A DNA stretch of 64,000 nt from Streptomyces sp. STR69 (GCF_024519455.1 NZ_JALJRY010000004.1:62001-126000), one strand, 5' to 3'; shown: positions 24,222 to 33,301, counted from the stretch's first letter. Made by a program: numbers and translations. Notes: generated by a model from the letters alone, not told the origin.

Positions 24222-27200
24222 CCGAACGTGCAGGGGTCTTCGAAGACATGACTCCTCGCGCGGTCCCGCCCGGTCCCGCCACGGTGCCGGGGCGACTGCT
24301 GCGGGCCAGAACGGACCTGCGGTTCGCGCTCCTGGTGGGCGCGGTGCTGGCGTCCAGTGTCGTGGCGTTCAGTGTGGTGTGCGCCGCGTTGCCGTCCTCC
24401 GAGCGCCTTTCCCGGGTCCAGGTCCGTCCCTGCTTGGCCCGGATCGATCCGGCGACCGCCTGGATCATGGAGCAGAGTGACCGTCTGAACGCACAGATCA
24501 CGATGGCCAACGCGTGCGAGCGGCCGTACTTCCTGCACGAGGCCGGGTGCATCGCGACCGGGCTCATGGTCGAAGCGGCTGTCGCCGTCCTTCTGTACGC
24601 GGTCCACCCCTGGTGGCCGCGGCTCATGCGGCGGCCGACCTCGCGCGTCGGGTCCGGCCCGCGGTGGCGCCGGGCCGGGAGCGTTCGTCTGCCGCGATGG
24701 TCCAGGAAGGTCCGGCTGACCGGGGACGAGAACGCCGACGTACTGGAGGAACTGGATTCCCTGGCCCGCGCGACCGGGCTGTCCCGGCTTCCCCTCTGGC
24801 TGGTCGATCCCTACGCGCCCAGGACGGGCGGCCGGGCGTACGGTCTGCCGGGACGTCCCCGGATCTGTCTCGACGTAGGACTGCTGGTCCGCTACGACCT
24901 GGACCGGGACGGCTTCCGCGCCGTCGTGAGACACGAACTGGCCCACCATCGCCATCGCGATGTCGGCCGCACCTATCTGACGGTCGCGCTCTGGTGGTCC
25001 TTCGTCGCGACGGCGCTCATACCCTGCGTGCTGCTGTCCGTGTATCCCCGCGCGCTGCTGGAGGCCGGAGGCGCGGGCGGCCTGCCGGGCACCATGTCCC
25101 CGGGCGGCGCGGAGAAGCCGGCGTACCGGCTGGTCGCCCTCGTGGTGCTGAGTGTCACTGCCTACCTGGCCAGGAACATGATCCTGCGTGCACGGGAACT
25201 GCACGCCGACGCGGTCGCCCACTCCTGGGACTCCACCCGGAGCTCCCTCCCCCGGATGGTCGCCGCCCTGCCCCGGCCGCGTACGCGTGCGGCGTGGCGG
25301 TGGGTTCCGGCCGCATGGCTGCGCTGGGCAGCTCCTACCGGAACTCATCCCAGTCCCGGTCAGCGGGTGGCGGCGATGCTCGATCCCGTACGGCTGCTGC
25401 GCACCGGTGCCTGGGAGATGGCCGGAATCGGACTCCTGGCCGGCCTGGCCCTCCACAATCTCGCGTTGCTGACGGGGAATGTCACGGGGCGCTTCGTCAC
25501 GGTGGGCCTGACGCTGCTCGCGCTGCCCGTCGGTGTCGTCGTCACGTCGACGCTGGCCTCGGCACTGGTCGCAACGGCGGGCCGCCGCACGCCTGTTGCC
25601 CCGGAGGCGGCCCGTTCCCGGTGGGACGTCGTCGTCCTGCCGGCCGCGCTCACGGGCGGCATGGTGTGCAGCGGGAAGATCTCGCTGGGAACGGCCGACC
25701 TGACGGCGGTCGAACCGTCCCTCGGCCAGTACGCGCTGATCGGTCTCGTCCAGCTGGCGATCCTGCTCCCGCTCGCACTGTGGACGCGGTCGGTGCACCG
25801 CCGGGTTTCCCCGGAGGAGTCGGCCGTGACACGTGGGCTGCGCCCACGCGCGATCGTCGCCACCGCCGGAGCCGTCTGGGGACCGCTTCTTGCCCTGTGG
25901 TACAGCCGCCGGCTGGACCCGGCCGACCTCACGAGGACGCCCCTGCACGCGGTACCGGCCGTGGGCCGGACGATCGGCTGGTACACCGCTCTCACCGGCG
26001 GCCTCGGCGACGCCTACTTCTACGTCCCACTCGTCCTCGTCCGCGCCACCCCCTTCCTGCCCGTCGGACTCGTCCTCGTCTGGGCGGTCCCGCTGCTGCT
26101 GGCCCGCCGACGGCGCGGGTCCCTCGCCTCGGCCGAAGGCGTCGGGAGAGCTCTGGCGGTCGGCGCGGTCGCGGGCCTCGCGGCGGTCGCGGCCGGGATC
26201 GCCCTGCCCTATGCCGCCCGGGGCGCGCTGCCGCCCGAGGTCCGCCGGATCGCCGACCCGTCGGCCGCCCTCGGGACCCTGCCGTTCTCCGTCGTGCGCG
26301 CAAGCACGTACCTGGCGGTCACTGCCCTGCTCCAGGCGGCAGCGGCGGCCGGGACCGCTCTCGTCTGCCGTGGGCGGCGGCCCGTGCTGGTTCCGCTGGC
26401 CGTGACCGTGACCGCGGTCCTGGGCACTCTGGGCTTCTACGTCAGCCGGGGGACATCCCTGTGCGTCGCCGTCACCGGCGTCGCTCCGGACGCCTGCCGC
26501 GCGAGGGTGTTCCTGCCCGATGCCGACGCCGCCTTCCATCTGCACGAAGTCGTCGCCTGGGGAGTGGTCGCCGCGGTACCCGCCGGACTGCTCGGCGCCG
26601 CGGTCGCGGCACTGTCCGGACACCGTCGACGGCCGTCGGACGGCGGGGCGGACACGGCACGCGGGGACACCCGCCGCCCGGCGTTCCTGCCGCCGATGCT
26701 GGGGCTCCTGGCGGTGCTTCCTCTCGTGGGCGCGGCTGCGGGGGTCCCACAGGACTACCTCGTCTGGCGACCTGCCGCCCCCGTGGTGGTCGCACAGTCC
26801 CCGATGAACCGTCAGGACACCTCAGGTTCGTCCGGCCGGAGCAACGACCCCTGTCTCCTCGGAAGTTGGCGTGCGTTCCCGGCCCGGCAACGTGTGCGCA
26901 TCGACGGAAGCAGCGTGTGGCTGACCGGTGAGGGCGGCACCTGGACGTTCCGGCCCGACGGCACCCTGATCATCGACCACGGCAAGGGCGTCTCGGAGAC
27001 GGCAACTCTCCACGGCCGCCCCGTGGTTCTTCGAACAAGCGGCAGCGTCACCACCCGGTACCGCACGGCAAACGGCAAGATCGGTTACTACGGTTCAGCT
27101 CTACGCCGCCCCGGCGAGCTCAGTCTCCGCGTGGGCGAGACCTACGTCGTCCGCGAAAAACGCACCGCGTCCTTCTCCCCCGATCGCTACCGCTGCGGAG

Positions 27201-27289
27201 GCAGAGCCGTTCGTCTGACGCCCGCGTCTCCAACCACCGACTTCCCCTACGAGTTGACACTCACCCGGCTGCCCTCGGAACGGAACTGA
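24218..27289 (+). CDS. M48-family integral-membrane metalloprotease
   Basis: A 1023-residue polytopic membrane protein. An M48 peptidase domain follows the first helices: the zinc-binding HELAHHRHRD puts His239, Glu240 and His243 in an HExxH motif, with ARELHADAVA downstream giving the third zinc ligand Glu. Eight or more further membrane segments follow, and the last 180 residues form an outer-facing domain (GSWRAFPARQRVRIDG, FRPDGTLIIDHG) that looks like a lipocalin-like or DUF-type beta domain. The length is more than three times that of HtpX. Start GTG at 24218 overlaps the previous stop; an ATG at 24248 is the alternative. Substrates are unknown. Confidence 0.85.
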   Translation: MTERAGVFEDMTPRAVPPGPATVPGRLLRARTDLRFALLVGAVLASSVVAFSVVCAALPSSERLSRVQVRPCLARIDPATAWIMEQSDRLNAQITMANACERPYFLHEAGCIATGLMVEAAVAVLLYAVHPWWPRLMRRPTSRVGSGPRWRRAGSVRLPRWSRKVRLTGDENADVLEELDSLARATGLSRLPLWLVDPYAPRTGGRAYGLPGRPRICLDVGLLVRYDLDRDGFRAVVRHELAHHRHRDVGRTYLTVALWWSFVATALIPCVLLSVYPRALLEAGGAGGLPGTMSPGGAEKPAYRLVALVVLSVTAYLARNMILRARELHADAVAHSWDSTRSSLPRMVAALPRPRTRAAWRWVPAAWLRWAAPTGTHPSPGQRVAAMLDPVRLLRTGAWEMAGIGLLAGLALHNLALLTGNVTGRFVTVGLTLLALPVGVVVTSTLASALVATAGRRTPVAPEAARSRWDVVVLPAALTGGMVCSGKISLGTADLTAVEPSLGQYALIGLVQLAILLPLALWTRSVHRRVSPEESAVTRGLRPRAIVATAGAVWGPLLALWYSRRLDPADLTRTPLHAVPAVGRTIGWYTALTGGLGDAYFYVPLVLVRATPFLPVGLVLVWAVPLLLARRRRGSLASAEGVGRALAVGAVAGLAAVAAGIALPYAARGALPPEVRRIADPSAALGTLPFSVVRASTYLAVTALLQAAAAAGTALVCRGRRPVLVPLAVTVTAVLGTLGFYVSRGTSLCVAVTGVAPDACRARVFLPDADAAFHLHEVVAWGVVAAVPAGLLGAAVAALSGHRRRPSDGGADTARGDTRRPAFLPPMLGLLAVLPLVGAAAGVPQDYLVWRPAAPVVVAQSPMNRQDTSGSSGRSNDPCLLGSWRAFPARQRVRIDGSSVWLTGEGGTWTFRPDGTLIIDHGKGVSETATLHGRPVVLRTSGSVTTRYRTANGKIGYYGSALRRPGELSLRVGETYVVREKRTASFSPDRYRCGGRAVRLTPASPTTDFPYELTLTRLPSERN

Positions 27290-27302
27290 CCACGGCCGAA
27301 CC

Positions 27303-28310
27303 TCAACTGCCTTGGGTTCGCGGTCCGGTCGCGGTGGTCGTGAGTCGGTCGCCGAGTGTGCTTCTCCGGTACAGCACATGCCGTCCGTCACGTGTCCGGG
27401 TGACCAGTCCTGTGGCGTGCAGGACACGCAGGTGCTGGGAGACGGCGCTCGGGGTGACCCTGAGACGGCGGGCGAGTTCTACGGTGGGCAGCGGCTCTTC
27501 CAGGAGGCCGAGCAGTCTCGCTCGGGATGAACCGAGCAGGGACACCAGGGCGGTTGTGTCGACGGTCGGTATCTCCGAGCCCCACAGCGTGGCCACCCCC
27601 CGGCTGGGATAGGCGAGGCTCGGCGGCTCGTCAGGGCTCACGGGTGGCGCGGGCTTGTGTGCGAACACGGACGGCAGGAGCAGCAGCCCCCGGCCGGATG
27701 CCGCAACCCGGTGCCTGCCGATCATCTTGTGGATGTACAGCTCCCCGCCCTGCCAGCGCAGGTTCGGGTGCATGTCGGCGAACAGCAGTCGGGCGCCCCC
27801 CAGGGCGAGTTGGCGGGCTCGGTAGGTCATGTCGGCTTCCAGCACCAGCCGCATCTGCGGCCACACCGGCTCGATGGCCACCTCCCAGTACTGCCTCAGG
27901 AGATCGCAGATGGCGTCGCGGAGTGCGGCGACAGGTGCGTCTTCGGCGGCGGTGGCGTCGCGGAGCGCCTCGGGAAGAGGGTCGGGCGCGTGCGCGAGCA
28001 GCAGGTCGTGGCGGACCCGGGCGCAGGACGCCTGACGGACGACGAGGAGTTCTTCTTCGAAGGCCGGCGCGAAGCTCGCGGGATTCGGGGTCAGGAAGTC
28101 GGGGAGGGTACGCCGCTGGGCGACCAAGGACATCAGCAGACCGGTGTCGAGCGCGCCGAGTCTGCCGAGTACGGACCTGCGCCAGGGCAGATGCAGCGCC
28201 GACAGGCCCGGATCCTGCAGCACCCGCAGGCTGCACAGGGTTTCGTGCAGTGGCGACAGGGCGAAGCGGGTGTCCGCGAGGTCCTCGACGCCGAGCACAA
28301 AGCTGATCAT
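27303..28310 (-). CDS. ArsR-type winged-helix regulator with DUF5937-like N-terminal domain
   Basis: A 335-residue regulator. The N-terminal two-thirds (ADTRFALSPLHETLCSLRVL onward) is the DUF5937-like region common in streptomycete ArsR-family proteins; the C-terminal part is a winged helix with LLEEPLPTVELARRLRVT and SAVSQHLRVLHATGLVTR, ending HVLYRR. No CxC metal site is present, so metal sensing is unlikely. The ATG at 28310 gives the standard start; the frame could extend to 28379 but without benefit. A minus-strand TAGCGT nine nt before the ATG could make the transcript nearly leaderless. It is divergent from the SDR remnant and MFS gene, which it may control. Confidence 0.85.
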   Translation of the reverse strand: MISFVLGVEDLADTRFALSPLHETLCSLRVLQDPGLSALHLPWRRSVLGRLGALDTGLLMSLVAQRRTLPDFLTPNPASFAPAFEEELLVVRQASCARVRHDLLLAHAPDPLPEALRDATAAEDAPVAALRDAICDLLRQYWEVAIEPVWPQMRLVLEADMTYRARQLALGGARLLFADMHPNLRWQGGELYIHKMIGRHRVAASGRGLLLLPSVFAHKPAPPVSPDEPPSLAYPSRGVATLWGSEIPTVDTTALVSLLGSSRARLLGLLEEPLPTVELARRLRVTPSAVSQHLRVLHATGLVTRTRDGRHVLYRRSTLGDRLTTTATGPRTQGS

Positions 28311-28366
28311 TAAGCCATACGCTACATCGATTGGCGACGCACCGTCGATGGCGTGGACTTCCTCCC

Positions 28367-28540
28367 ATGACACCCACAACTCATGTGCGGCGGACGGCCG
28401 TTGTCACCGGTGCTGCCCGCGGTATCGGCGCCGCGTTCGGACCGCCGACGGCCGCACGTACCGCCTCCTTCCTCGTCGGTCCCGGGGCGGGGTTCGTGTC
28501 CAGACAAGTCATCCGCGTCGCGGGCGGGCCGGTGGACTGA
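28367..28540 (+). pseudogene. Short-chain dehydrogenase/reductase remnant (internal deletion)
   Basis: A 57-codon frame keeps both ends of an SDR: the N-terminal cofactor motif RRTAVVTGAARGIGAAF and the C-terminal FLVGPGAGFVSRQVIRVAGG followed by a normal stop. The roughly 190 residues between them, including the catalytic Ser-Tyr-Lys, are gone in frame. The small product could still be translated but cannot be an active dehydrogenase. It lies directly upstream of the MFS gene, 2 nt from its ATG. Confidence 0.75.
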
Positions 28541-28542
28541 GG

Positions 28543-29754
28543 ATGAGCCGCCGGATGGTCCTGATCCTGGCTGTCACCTGCGCCGTGGCAGTGGGCAACA
28601 TCTACTTTCCGCAGGCCATCGGTCCGCTGATCGCCGCCGGGCTGCACGTGTCGCCCGATTCGGCCGCTGCGGTGGTGACCGCCACACAAGTCGGCTACAC
28701 GGCCGGGATGGTCCTGCTGGTGCCGCTCGGCGACCGGCTCCCGCACCGCTCGTTCCTCGTCGTCCTCTTCGCCCTGACCGGACTGGCACTGCTCGCGGCG
28801 GGTTGCGCACCGGCCCTGCCGGCCCTCATCGCCGCCGGCACCCTCGTCGGCCTGACCACCGTGGGCGCCCAGATCGTCGGCCCCCTGGCGGCTGGTCTCG
28901 TGGCCGCCGACCGCCAAGGAGCGGTGATCGGCACCCTGTTGAGCGGATCGACCGGCGGCATGCTGCTGGCCCGCACCTTCAGCGGCACGCTCGGTGAGTG
29001 GCTGGGCTGGCGGGCCCCCTATCTGGTCGCCGCGGTCCTGGCCCTGGTCCTCGCCACCGTCCTGGCGTTCGCGGTGCCGACCACGACCCCGTCCTCCCGC
29101 CAGCCGTACACAGCGCTCCTGGCCGAGCCGCTGCGCCTGCTGCGCACCGAGCCGGAGCTGCGCCGCTCGTGCTTCTACCAGGCAACCGTCTTCGCCGGGT
29201 TCTCCGCGGTCTGGACCTGCCTGGCTCTCCTGCTCGCCGGACCGGCCTACCGGCTGGGTGCCCCGGCGGTGGGAATGATCGCCCTGGTCGGCGCCGCGAC
29301 CATGGTCTGCACCCCGCTCGCCGGCCGTCTCGTGGACCGCTACGGCCCCGATCCGGTGAACCTGGTCTGCCTGCTCGCCGTCCTCGTCTCGGCCGCGATC
29401 CTCACCATGGGTACCCGGGGCGGCACGCTGGGCCTGGCCGCCCTGACACTCGGCACACTGCTCCTCGACACCGCGATGCAGTCCGGCATGGTCGCCAATC
29501 AAGTCCGCGTCTACGCCGTGTGCGTCGAGGCCCGCAGCAGGCTCAACACCGCCTACATGACCTGCGCCTACCTGGGCGGCAGCGCAGGTTCCTGGCTCGG
29601 GCTCCGCGTCTGGAGCCGGGCCGGCTGGTGGGGCGTGTGCGTGCTCGTCGCACTGCTTGCGGCACTCGCGGCCCTGAGGGCGAACCGTGTGCCACGTCGT
29701 CGGCGATCGGGGCGGACCTGGGACTGCCCGACTGCAGAAACCCGGCCATCGTGA
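28543..29754 (+). CDS. MFS transporter
   Basis: A 403-residue major facilitator with 12 predicted membrane helices. The first begins at residue 6 (LILAVTCAVAVGNIYFPQ), the loop between helices 2 and 3 reads GDRLPHRSF (degenerate motif A), and helix 5 carries GAQIVGPLAAGLV. It resembles drug/metabolite efflux MFS proteins of the type that begin with NIYFPQ. Substrate unknown. It starts 2 nt after the SDR remnant, so it was probably once in an operon with that oxidoreductase, opposite the ArsR-type gene. The C-terminal tail is Arg-rich (RVPRRRRSGR). Confidence 0.88.
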   Translation: MSRRMVLILAVTCAVAVGNIYFPQAIGPLIAAGLHVSPDSAAAVVTATQVGYTAGMVLLVPLGDRLPHRSFLVVLFALTGLALLAAGCAPALPALIAAGTLVGLTTVGAQIVGPLAAGLVAADRQGAVIGTLLSGSTGGMLLARTFSGTLGEWLGWRAPYLVAAVLALVLATVLAFAVPTTTPSSRQPYTALLAEPLRLLRTEPELRRSCFYQATVFAGFSAVWTCLALLLAGPAYRLGAPAVGMIALVGAATMVCTPLAGRLVDRYGPDPVNLVCLLAVLVSAAILTMGTRGGTLGLAALTLGTLLLDTAMQSGMVANQVRVYAVCVEARSRLNTAYMTCAYLGGSAGSWLGLRVWSRAGWWGVCVLVALLAALAALRANRVPRRRRSGRTWDCPTAETRPS

Positions 29755-29768
29755 GGCGCCTCTCAATG

Positions 29769-29783
29769 ATTCATCGGATGAAT
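29769..29783. promoter_or_regulatory. 15-bp palindromic operator upstream of the GH27 gene
   Basis: ATTCATC-G-GATGAAT is a perfect inverted repeat three nt before the -35 box. It matches 11 of 15 positions of the palindrome at 33302-33316 in front of the GH95 gene, including the CNGATG core, so both are probably bound by the same LacI/GntR-type regulator, which is not encoded nearby. Confidence 0.65.
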
Positions 29784-29786
29784 GTG

Positions 29787-29815
29787 TTGACGTAGCAGTG
29801 GATCGCGCATAGAAC
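29787..29815 (+). promoter_or_regulatory. Vegetative-type promoter of the GH27 gene
   Basis: TTGACG (29787-29792), a 17-nt spacer and TAGAAC (29810-29815) give a near-consensus HrdB promoter, about 60 nt before the start codon. Confidence 0.7.
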
Positions 29816-29877
29816 ATGTGCGGTTCGACCGGTAAGGACAAGGCAAGTTGCCGCTGGCCATTCTGAGGAGCCGTTCG

Positions 29878-32181
29878 ATGTATGCGAGATTGATCAGATG
29901 TCTGCTGCCTCTACTGCTCTTACTCGGGCTTGCGGCGGGAACGTCGCCCGCGGTGGCCGGGCCCGCATCCGTGGCCCCGCCGGACGCAGCCACCCCCATC
30001 TCGTCCACACCGCCCATGGGCTGGAGCAGTTGGAGCGCGCTGCGCGAAGGCAGCGGCCTGACCCAGGACGGGATCAAGGCTCAGGCGCGGGTCATGCACG
30101 ACAAGCTGCGGCGCTACGGCTACCGCTACATCAACATCGACGCCGGCTGGTCCGACCACCTGGACGCATACGGGCGGAACGCCTGGGACACCACCCGTTT
30201 TCCCGACGGAATCCCCGCCCTCGCCGCGTATCTGCACCGCCTGGGGCTCAAGTTCGGCATCTACCTCACGCCGGGCATCCCGATCGAGGCGTATCAGAAG
30301 AACCTGCCGGTCCAGGGCACCGCGTACCACATGCAGGACATCGCGGACCCGACACAGCCCGGCAACACCCACAACGACTCCTACCGCATCGACTTCGGCA
30401 AGCCTGGTGCGGAGGAGTACGTGCAGGGCTACGCCGACCTGTTCGCCTCCTGGGGCGTCGACTACATCAAGATGGACTTCGTCGGCCCCGGCGGCGGCCT
30501 CGTCCCCGCCGACAACCGCCCCGAGATGCGGGTGTGGCACCAGGCGATCGTCGCCACCGGCCGTCCGATGCACCTGGAACTTTCCAACTCACTCAGCATC
30601 GCCGACGCCGCCACCTGGCAGGCCACCAGCAACGGCTGGCGTACCGGCGGCGACATCGAGTGCTATTGCGGCGTGAACGGATCCAGTACCCCGTTGACCA
30701 GTTGGCAACGGATGTCGGCCCGGTTCGACCAGGTCGCGGCCTGGCAACCGTTCGGCGGCTCCGGCGCGTTCAACGACTACGACTCGATCGAGGTCGGCAA
30801 CGGCAGCGACGGCGGGCTGACCCCCGACGAGCGGCAGACCCAGCTGAGCCTGTGGTCGCTGGCCTCCTCCCCCTTGCTCCTGGGCACGGACCTGACGAGG
30901 CTCGACTCCGCCGATCTGAGGCTGCTGGCGAATCGTGACGTGATCGCCGTGGACCAGGACACCGTCAATGCCAGTCGGGTGAGCAGGAGCGCGACCACGC
31001 AGGTCTTCGCGAAAACGGAGCCGAACGGCGAGGTGATCCTGGGGCTGTTCAACACCGGGTCCGTAGCACAGACCGTATCCATCGCCGCGGACACAGCCGG
31101 CCTGCCCCCGTCCTCCTCGTACCGCCTCGACAACCTGTGGACGCACGAGGTCACCCGGTCCTCCGGCGCCACCGTCGCCGCCTCGGTCCCCGTCCACGGC
31201 GTGGCACTGTTCCGGGTACGTCCGTGGGCCGAAGGCAAGGCGCCGGGACGCCCGCAGACCGGCCTCACCGTGACCGCCCCCGGCACCCTGGGGACCGGTC
31301 AACAGACCACCGCCAACGCGGACTTCACCAACTGGGGCACCGTCGCCGCGACCGGAGTCCACGTGGCCCTGCCCGTCCCGAAGGGCTGGACAGCCACCCC
31401 CGTCTCGCCCACCTCCTTCGCCTCCGTCGCACCCGGCGCGACCGTCCGCGCCACTTACCGTGTTACGCCACCGGCGTCCATCAACCAGCTCTTCCCGACG
31501 GTCCGGCTCGACGCCTTCGCCCACTTCCGCTGGAACACCGGCACCGGGGCACGGGCCAAAGGCTCGGCCGGCGGCCACACGTCCGTTCTGCTCGACGAGC
31601 CCGTCCAGGCCCCGTTTCAGACCTTTTCCTCTTCGCCGGAGCCCGCGAACTTCTCACAGGTCGGTTCAGCCCTCGGCATTCGCGCGGCCGGCGCCGATGT
31701 CTACGGACCGAAGAACGAATACGGCGCGCTCTATGTCCCCGGCGCGGAACACGACGGCTCCGTCACGACGGTTCGTGTCACCTGGCAGCGGTACCAGAAC
31801 TCCGGGGCCAAGACGGGAATCATGGTGCGCAACGACATCACCGGCGCGAGCAACTCGCCCGGCTTCGTGACCGTGGGAGTCAGCGCGAAGAAGGGCTACT
31901 TCATGCAGTGGGACGCCGACGGCGACGGGCGGCTCGACGCCGGCACCGCGCCCAACGGCTCCGGCGTCGGCAAGCCCGTCCTGCCCAGTTGGATCCGGCT
32001 GGTCCGCTCTGGCACCACCTTCGTCGGCTACTACTCGACTGACAGCACCAGTTGGACCCGACTGAGTACCGCGAACGTTCCCTCCGCCGCCCCTACCCAG
32101 GACGTAGGCCTCTTCGGCACCGCCGCCAACCCGGGCTACCCGAGCGAAGACGATTTCACCGACTTCACGACCAGCGGCTGA
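29878..32181 (+). CDS. Secreted GH27 alpha-galactosidase-like enzyme with NEW3 and C-terminal beta domains
   Basis: A 767-residue exported glycosidase. Residues 1-28 are a Sec signal peptide (LLPLLLLLGLAAGTSPAVAG). The GH27 barrel starts at PPMGWSSW and contains YINIDAGW, the nucleophile Asp200 in YIKMDFVG and the acid/base Asp259 in WRTGGDIECY, then a C-terminal antiparallel beta domain to about 450. A NEW3 domain follows (LTVTAPGTLGTGQQ to RVTPPAS), and the last 190 residues look like a concanavalin-like (DUF1349-type) domain. GAGGAG precedes the ATG at 29878; the gene has its own promoter with an operator. Likely substrates are alpha-galactosides or beta-L-arabinopyranosides of plant polymers. 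Confidence 0.9.
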   Translation: MYARLIRCLLPLLLLLGLAAGTSPAVAGPASVAPPDAATPISSTPPMGWSSWSALREGSGLTQDGIKAQARVMHDKLRRYGYRYINIDAGWSDHLDAYGRNAWDTTRFPDGIPALAAYLHRLGLKFGIYLTPGIPIEAYQKNLPVQGTAYHMQDIADPTQPGNTHNDSYRIDFGKPGAEEYVQGYADLFASWGVDYIKMDFVGPGGGLVPADNRPEMRVWHQAIVATGRPMHLELSNSLSIADAATWQATSNGWRTGGDIECYCGVNGSSTPLTSWQRMSARFDQVAAWQPFGGSGAFNDYDSIEVGNGSDGGLTPDERQTQLSLWSLASSPLLLGTDLTRLDSADLRLLANRDVIAVDQDTVNASRVSRSATTQVFAKTEPNGEVILGLFNTGSVAQTVSIAADTAGLPPSSSYRLDNLWTHEVTRSSGATVAASVPVHGVALFRVRPWAEGKAPGRPQTGLTVTAPGTLGTGQQTTANADFTNWGTVAATGVHVALPVPKGWTATPVSPTSFASVAPGATVRATYRVTPPASINQLFPTVRLDAFAHFRWNTGTGARAKGSAGGHTSVLLDEPVQAPFQTFSSSPEPANFSQVGSALGIRAAGADVYGPKNEYGALYVPGAEHDGSVTTVRVTWQRYQNSGAKTGIMVRNDITGASNSPGFVTVGVSAKKGYFMQWDADGDGRLDAGTAPNGSGVGKPVLPSWIRLVRSGTTFVGYYSTDSTSWTRLSTANVPSAAPTQDVGLFGTAANPGYPSEDDFTDFTTSG

Positions 32182-32274
32182 CGGCCGGTATGTGCTGTCG
32201 TGGGAGACAGCAGGCTCCGACTTCGCTCCCTGGCCGGCACCGGCCGGTATGAGTGATCTCGTGTTCATGGGGTG

Positions 32275-33140
32275 TCCTTTTCGGTGCGGGAATGGAGGTT
32301 GATCTTGGCGGCCGTCGCCTGCGGCCCGGTGTCATCGAAGTACAGGTGGTCGCGGCAGTCGAAGGCCGACAGGGCCCGGTCCCGGACGTCGGGATCACGG
32401 ACGGCGGCGTCGAAGATTCCGCCGCACCGGATCAGGTCGGCGACGAACCGACGTACGCCTTCGCGGGCCTCGGCCCAGCCGCCGTTCCCGCCGTACGGGG
32501 TGATCGTGCCGCCGACGACACGGATGCCGCGGGCGTGGTGGCGAGCCGGTCGGGCCGGCGGTGGTTCGCGCTCGCCGTCGATCCGTACCCGTCGGTGACC
32601 GGGTCGCCCGGCGCGACGACGCTGCCCGTGGTCCTGGAGCTGACCATGTCGACGGCGGGCAGTCAGTACCAGGAACCGGTGGTCGCGGCGTATGCGGTGC
32701 CGACCTGCCCCGCTGTCTGATCACCGTCCGGGGCGAGGAACGAGGCCTGCAGGGCGGCGCGGTGCTACGTCGCCGGGCCACGCGGGGCCGAGCCGTGGGG
32801 CTCGTACAGGCTGCCCAGCAGGTTGGCGTCCGAGGGCACCCGTACGCGGACCGCCTCGCTCACGGCATCCCGGCCGGCCGGGATGCCGTGAGGGATGCGG
32901 CGCCGTGCCGAGCCGGTTGGAGACGCGGATGCGGGCCGCGCGGCCCGCCGACGCCGGTGTGGATCACGTTGCGCACCGACTGGCCGACAGGTTGGTGGTG
33001 GTCGCGCATGTGGCGGCCTCCCACGTGCCGGTTCAGCAGGGTCGGCCGGTGGCGGGTCCGGCGCAGCCGTGCTCGCGGGAAGCGGCAGGAGGGCCGCTGT
33101 CTGTGCTCCCAGGAGAGTGCGGAGCAAGTGCCGGAACGTG
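32275..33140 (-). pseudogene. SGNH/GDSL-type esterase, decayed
   Basis: Reading the minus strand from about 33140, pieces of one secreted SGNH hydrolase appear in order but in changing frames: a signal peptide (FRHLLRTLLGAQTAALLPLP), GTWEAAT, SVRNVIHTGVGG, RIRVSNRLGTAP, AVRVRVPSDANLLGSLYEP, a TAG where a Trp is expected, LQASFLAPDGDQT, a TGA after TGSWY, then GDPVTDGYGST in place of GDSxTDG, a gap, and GIRVVGGTITPYGG to HLYFDDTGPQA. The nucleophile Ser has become Pro, the middle of the catalytic domain is missing, and the start codon is lost. It is dead. Its position between two glycosidase genes suggests it once removed acetyl or other esters from the same plant glycan. Confidence 0.8.
32859..32892. 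repeat. 34-bp perfect palindrome inside the dead esterase
   Basis: The arm CTCACGGCATCCCGGCC (32859-32875) is followed at once by its exact reverse complement (32876-32892), with no loop. In the old reading frame it duplicates the codons for IPAGRDAV in inverted order, so it probably arose by a small inverted duplication during decay of the gene. Confidence 0.85.
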
Positions 33141-33156
33141 AACGCACGTAACCGCA

Positions 33157-33171
33157 ATACATCGGAGGAGT
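33157..33171 (-). promoter_or_regulatory. Half-operator upstream of the dead esterase
   Basis: On the minus strand the site ends CCGATGTAT, identical over nine bases to the right half of the GH95 operator (33302-33316); the left half is degraded. It lies about 20 nt before the original start region of the dead SGNH gene. Confidence 0.45.
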
Positions 33172-33267
33172 GAAGGACTCGGGGTGGGGGTTGCAGATGT
33201 GTACACCGCTTCCCAAATAGCCGAAAATGGCTGTTCTTTCGGCATGGAAGCCCCTCGGTTGCGGTCA

Positions 33268-33296
33268 TTGACAGGCATGCGGGACATGCCTAGGTT
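33268..33296 (+). promoter_or_regulatory. Promoter of the GH95 gene with a palindrome filling the spacer
   Basis: TTGACA (33268-33273) and TAGGTT (33291-33296) are 17 nt apart. The whole spacer is the inverted repeat GGCATG-CGGGA-CATGCC (33274-33290), so a protein bound there would cover the promoter. Confidence 0.75.
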
Positions 33297-33301
33297 CCTC
33301 A

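Noticed and set aside
23810..26623. 937-codon minus-strand frame opposite the M48 gene
   Set aside because: Arg/Gln/Gly-rich antisense translation with no fold signature; the plus strand holds HExxH and membrane helices.
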